Positions 13,770-14,292 of a stretch of DNA of 14,292 nt are shown here, piece after piece. Below the pieces are notes generated by a model, which worked only from the letters and a program-made list of their open reading frames with translations, searched no databases and was not told where the DNA came from. Numbering within the stretch: the stretch's first letter is position 1; each line of letters opens with the position of its first letter. The DNA is from Pseudomonadota bacterium (GTDB lineage Bacteria > Pseudomonadota > Alphaproteobacteria > Rhodospirillales > Rhodospirillaceae), in assembly GCA_023396465.1 (NCBI GenBank), contig JAEWWF010000252.1, positions 1 through 14,292 of the forward strand, written 5' to 3'. The translations under genes were made by a program, and so were the position numbers.

Positions 13770-13785
13770 CCCGGCGCAAGCCGGG
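13770..13785 (+). repeat. GNRA-capped hairpin, REP-like
   Basis: CCCGGC-GCAA-GCCGGG is a perfect 6-bp stem closed by a GCAA tetraloop, 19 bp after the rplT stop. The flank (GGTCATA before it) recalls dispersed palindromic repeats of alphaproteobacteria, but no second copy is in the window. Confidence 0.45.
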
Positions 13786-13806
13786 CGACGCCTGAAGATT
13801 CGAGGG

Positions 13807-13831
13807 GGGGCTGCCCGGCCGTGGCAGCCCC
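13807..13831 (+). terminator. Terminator-like hairpin between rplT and pheS
   Basis: GGGGCTGCC (13807-13815) pairs perfectly with GGCAGCCCC (13823-13831) around a 7-base loop, followed by TTCTT. Two G-T pairs can extend the stem. The T-run is short, so it may act as a partial terminator or attenuator that lowers pheS expression relative to the ribosomal genes. Confidence 0.65.
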
Positions 13832-13895
13832 TTCTTGCCGTCTGGATTGAATACCGACCGGGGATTTCCCCGCCCCACATGCACAAGGGAAGACC

Positions 13896-14292
13896 ATGAG
13901 CACCATGGAGGACTTGCGGGCCGAACTGCTGGCCGCCGTCGCCGGCGCCGCCGACCGCGATGCGCTGGAACAGGTGCGCGTCGCCGCGCTCGGCAAGAAG
14001 GGCCGCATCACCGACATGATGAAGGGCCTCGGCGGCATGACCCCCGACGAGCGCCGCGAGGCCGGCCAGCAGCTCAACGCCCTCAAGGACGTCGTTGCCG
14101 CCGCCCTGGACGAGCGCCGCGCCGCCCTGGAAGAGGCCGAGCTGAACGACCGTCTGGCGCGCGAACGCATCGACGTCACCCTGCCCGTGCGCCCCGAAGG
14201 CGCCGGCAGCCTGCATCCCATCAGCCAGACCATCGCCGAGCTGACGGCGATCTTCGGCCAGATGGGCTTCACGGTGGCGGAAGGGCCGGACA
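13896..14292 (+). CDS. pheS: Phenylalanyl-tRNA synthetase alpha subunit, 5' part
   Basis: The first 132 codons are present, and the gene runs off the right edge. Residues 1-90 form the N-terminal coiled-coil arm that contacts tRNA-Phe, with the family segment 'ALGKKGRITDMMKGLGGMTP' near 32-51. The catalytic domain begins at 'GSLHPISQTIAEL', followed by 'IFGQMGFTVAEGPD' near motif 1. With PheT it forms the cytoplasmic alpha2-beta2 enzyme that charges tRNA-Phe. The ATG at 13896 has AAGGGAAG about 3-5 bases upstream. It is 145 bp from rplT, with two hairpins between. I see no Phe-rich leader peptide or T-box in that gap. Confidence 0.97.
   Translation, partial: MSTMEDLRAELLAAVAGAADRDALEQVRVAALGKKGRITDMMKGLGGMTPDERREAGQQLNALKDVVAAALDERRAALEEAELNDRLARERIDVTLPVRPEGAGSLHPISQTIAELTAIFGQMGFTVAEGPD

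Noticed and set aside
13832..13895. T-box or Phe leader peptide controlling pheS
   Set aside because: No run of Phe codons and no T-box-like elements are seen; only generic hairpins lie upstream.
13367..14272. 301-codon minus-strand open frame
   Set aside because: It is antisense to rplT and pheS, which are both clear. Its composition is Ser/Arg/Ala-rich shadow coding typical of GC-rich DNA.
1..14292. Mobile element, prophage, CRISPR array or tRNA
   Set aside because: No transposase or integrase, no regularly spaced repeats, no cloverleaf and no local drop in GC content beyond short promoter patches.

Overview
The window is about 14.3 kb of very GC-rich DNA. It looks like an ordinary chromosomal stretch of an alphaproteobacterium, most likely in the Rhodospirillales and close to Magnetospirillum-type bacteria. 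This rests on the DUF1150 gene (an alphaproteobacterial family), the AapJ-type amino-acid-binding proteins, an HWE-family histidine kinase, a single-domain bacteriohemerythrin and the rpmI-rplT-pheS order. The species is inference. I see no insertion sequence, phage gene, CRISPR array, tRNA or rRNA.

Left part (1-6000). The window opens with the last 31 codons of a gene, probably a small heat-shock protein, followed by a DUF1150 gene. A small membrane protein (DUF2892/YgaP-like) lies convergent to them on the minus strand. Two tandem, diverged periplasmic amino-acid-binding proteins follow, also on the minus strand. No permease or ATPase gene lies beside them. Instead, they are transcribed divergently from a large membrane histidine kinase with a long, apparently all-helical periplasmic domain, HAMP, two PAS domains and a phytochrome-type kinase core. 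The arrangement recalls TorT/TorS-type sensing, in which a binding protein presents its ligand to a kinase. This is the best candidate in the window for an undescribed system.

Middle part (6000-9700). A bacteriohemerythrin has Gln where the family has an iron-ligand His. Next come a MarR-family regulator with a four-Cys tail and an isochorismatase-like cysteine hydrolase, which is divergent from a LysR-type regulator. The divergent region holds two inverted repeats suited to LysR binding. Glutamate racemase (murI) is convergent with the LysR gene.

Right part (9700-14292). A soluble PAS-PAS-HWE histidine kinase is divergent from thioredoxin 2 (trxC). The region between them carries two perfect 7-bp inverted repeats. 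A lipoprotein with a C-terminal SPOR domain is convergent with trxC. A 370-bp intergenic region with a strong promoter-like sequence and a structured leader precedes rpmI-rplT (L35 and L20). A terminator-like hairpin separates these from pheS, which runs off the end. infC, often found upstream of rpmI in other bacteria, is absent.

The window mixes housekeeping genes (murI, rpmI, rplT, pheS, trxC) with signal-transduction genes. Neither histidine kinase has a response regulator in the window.
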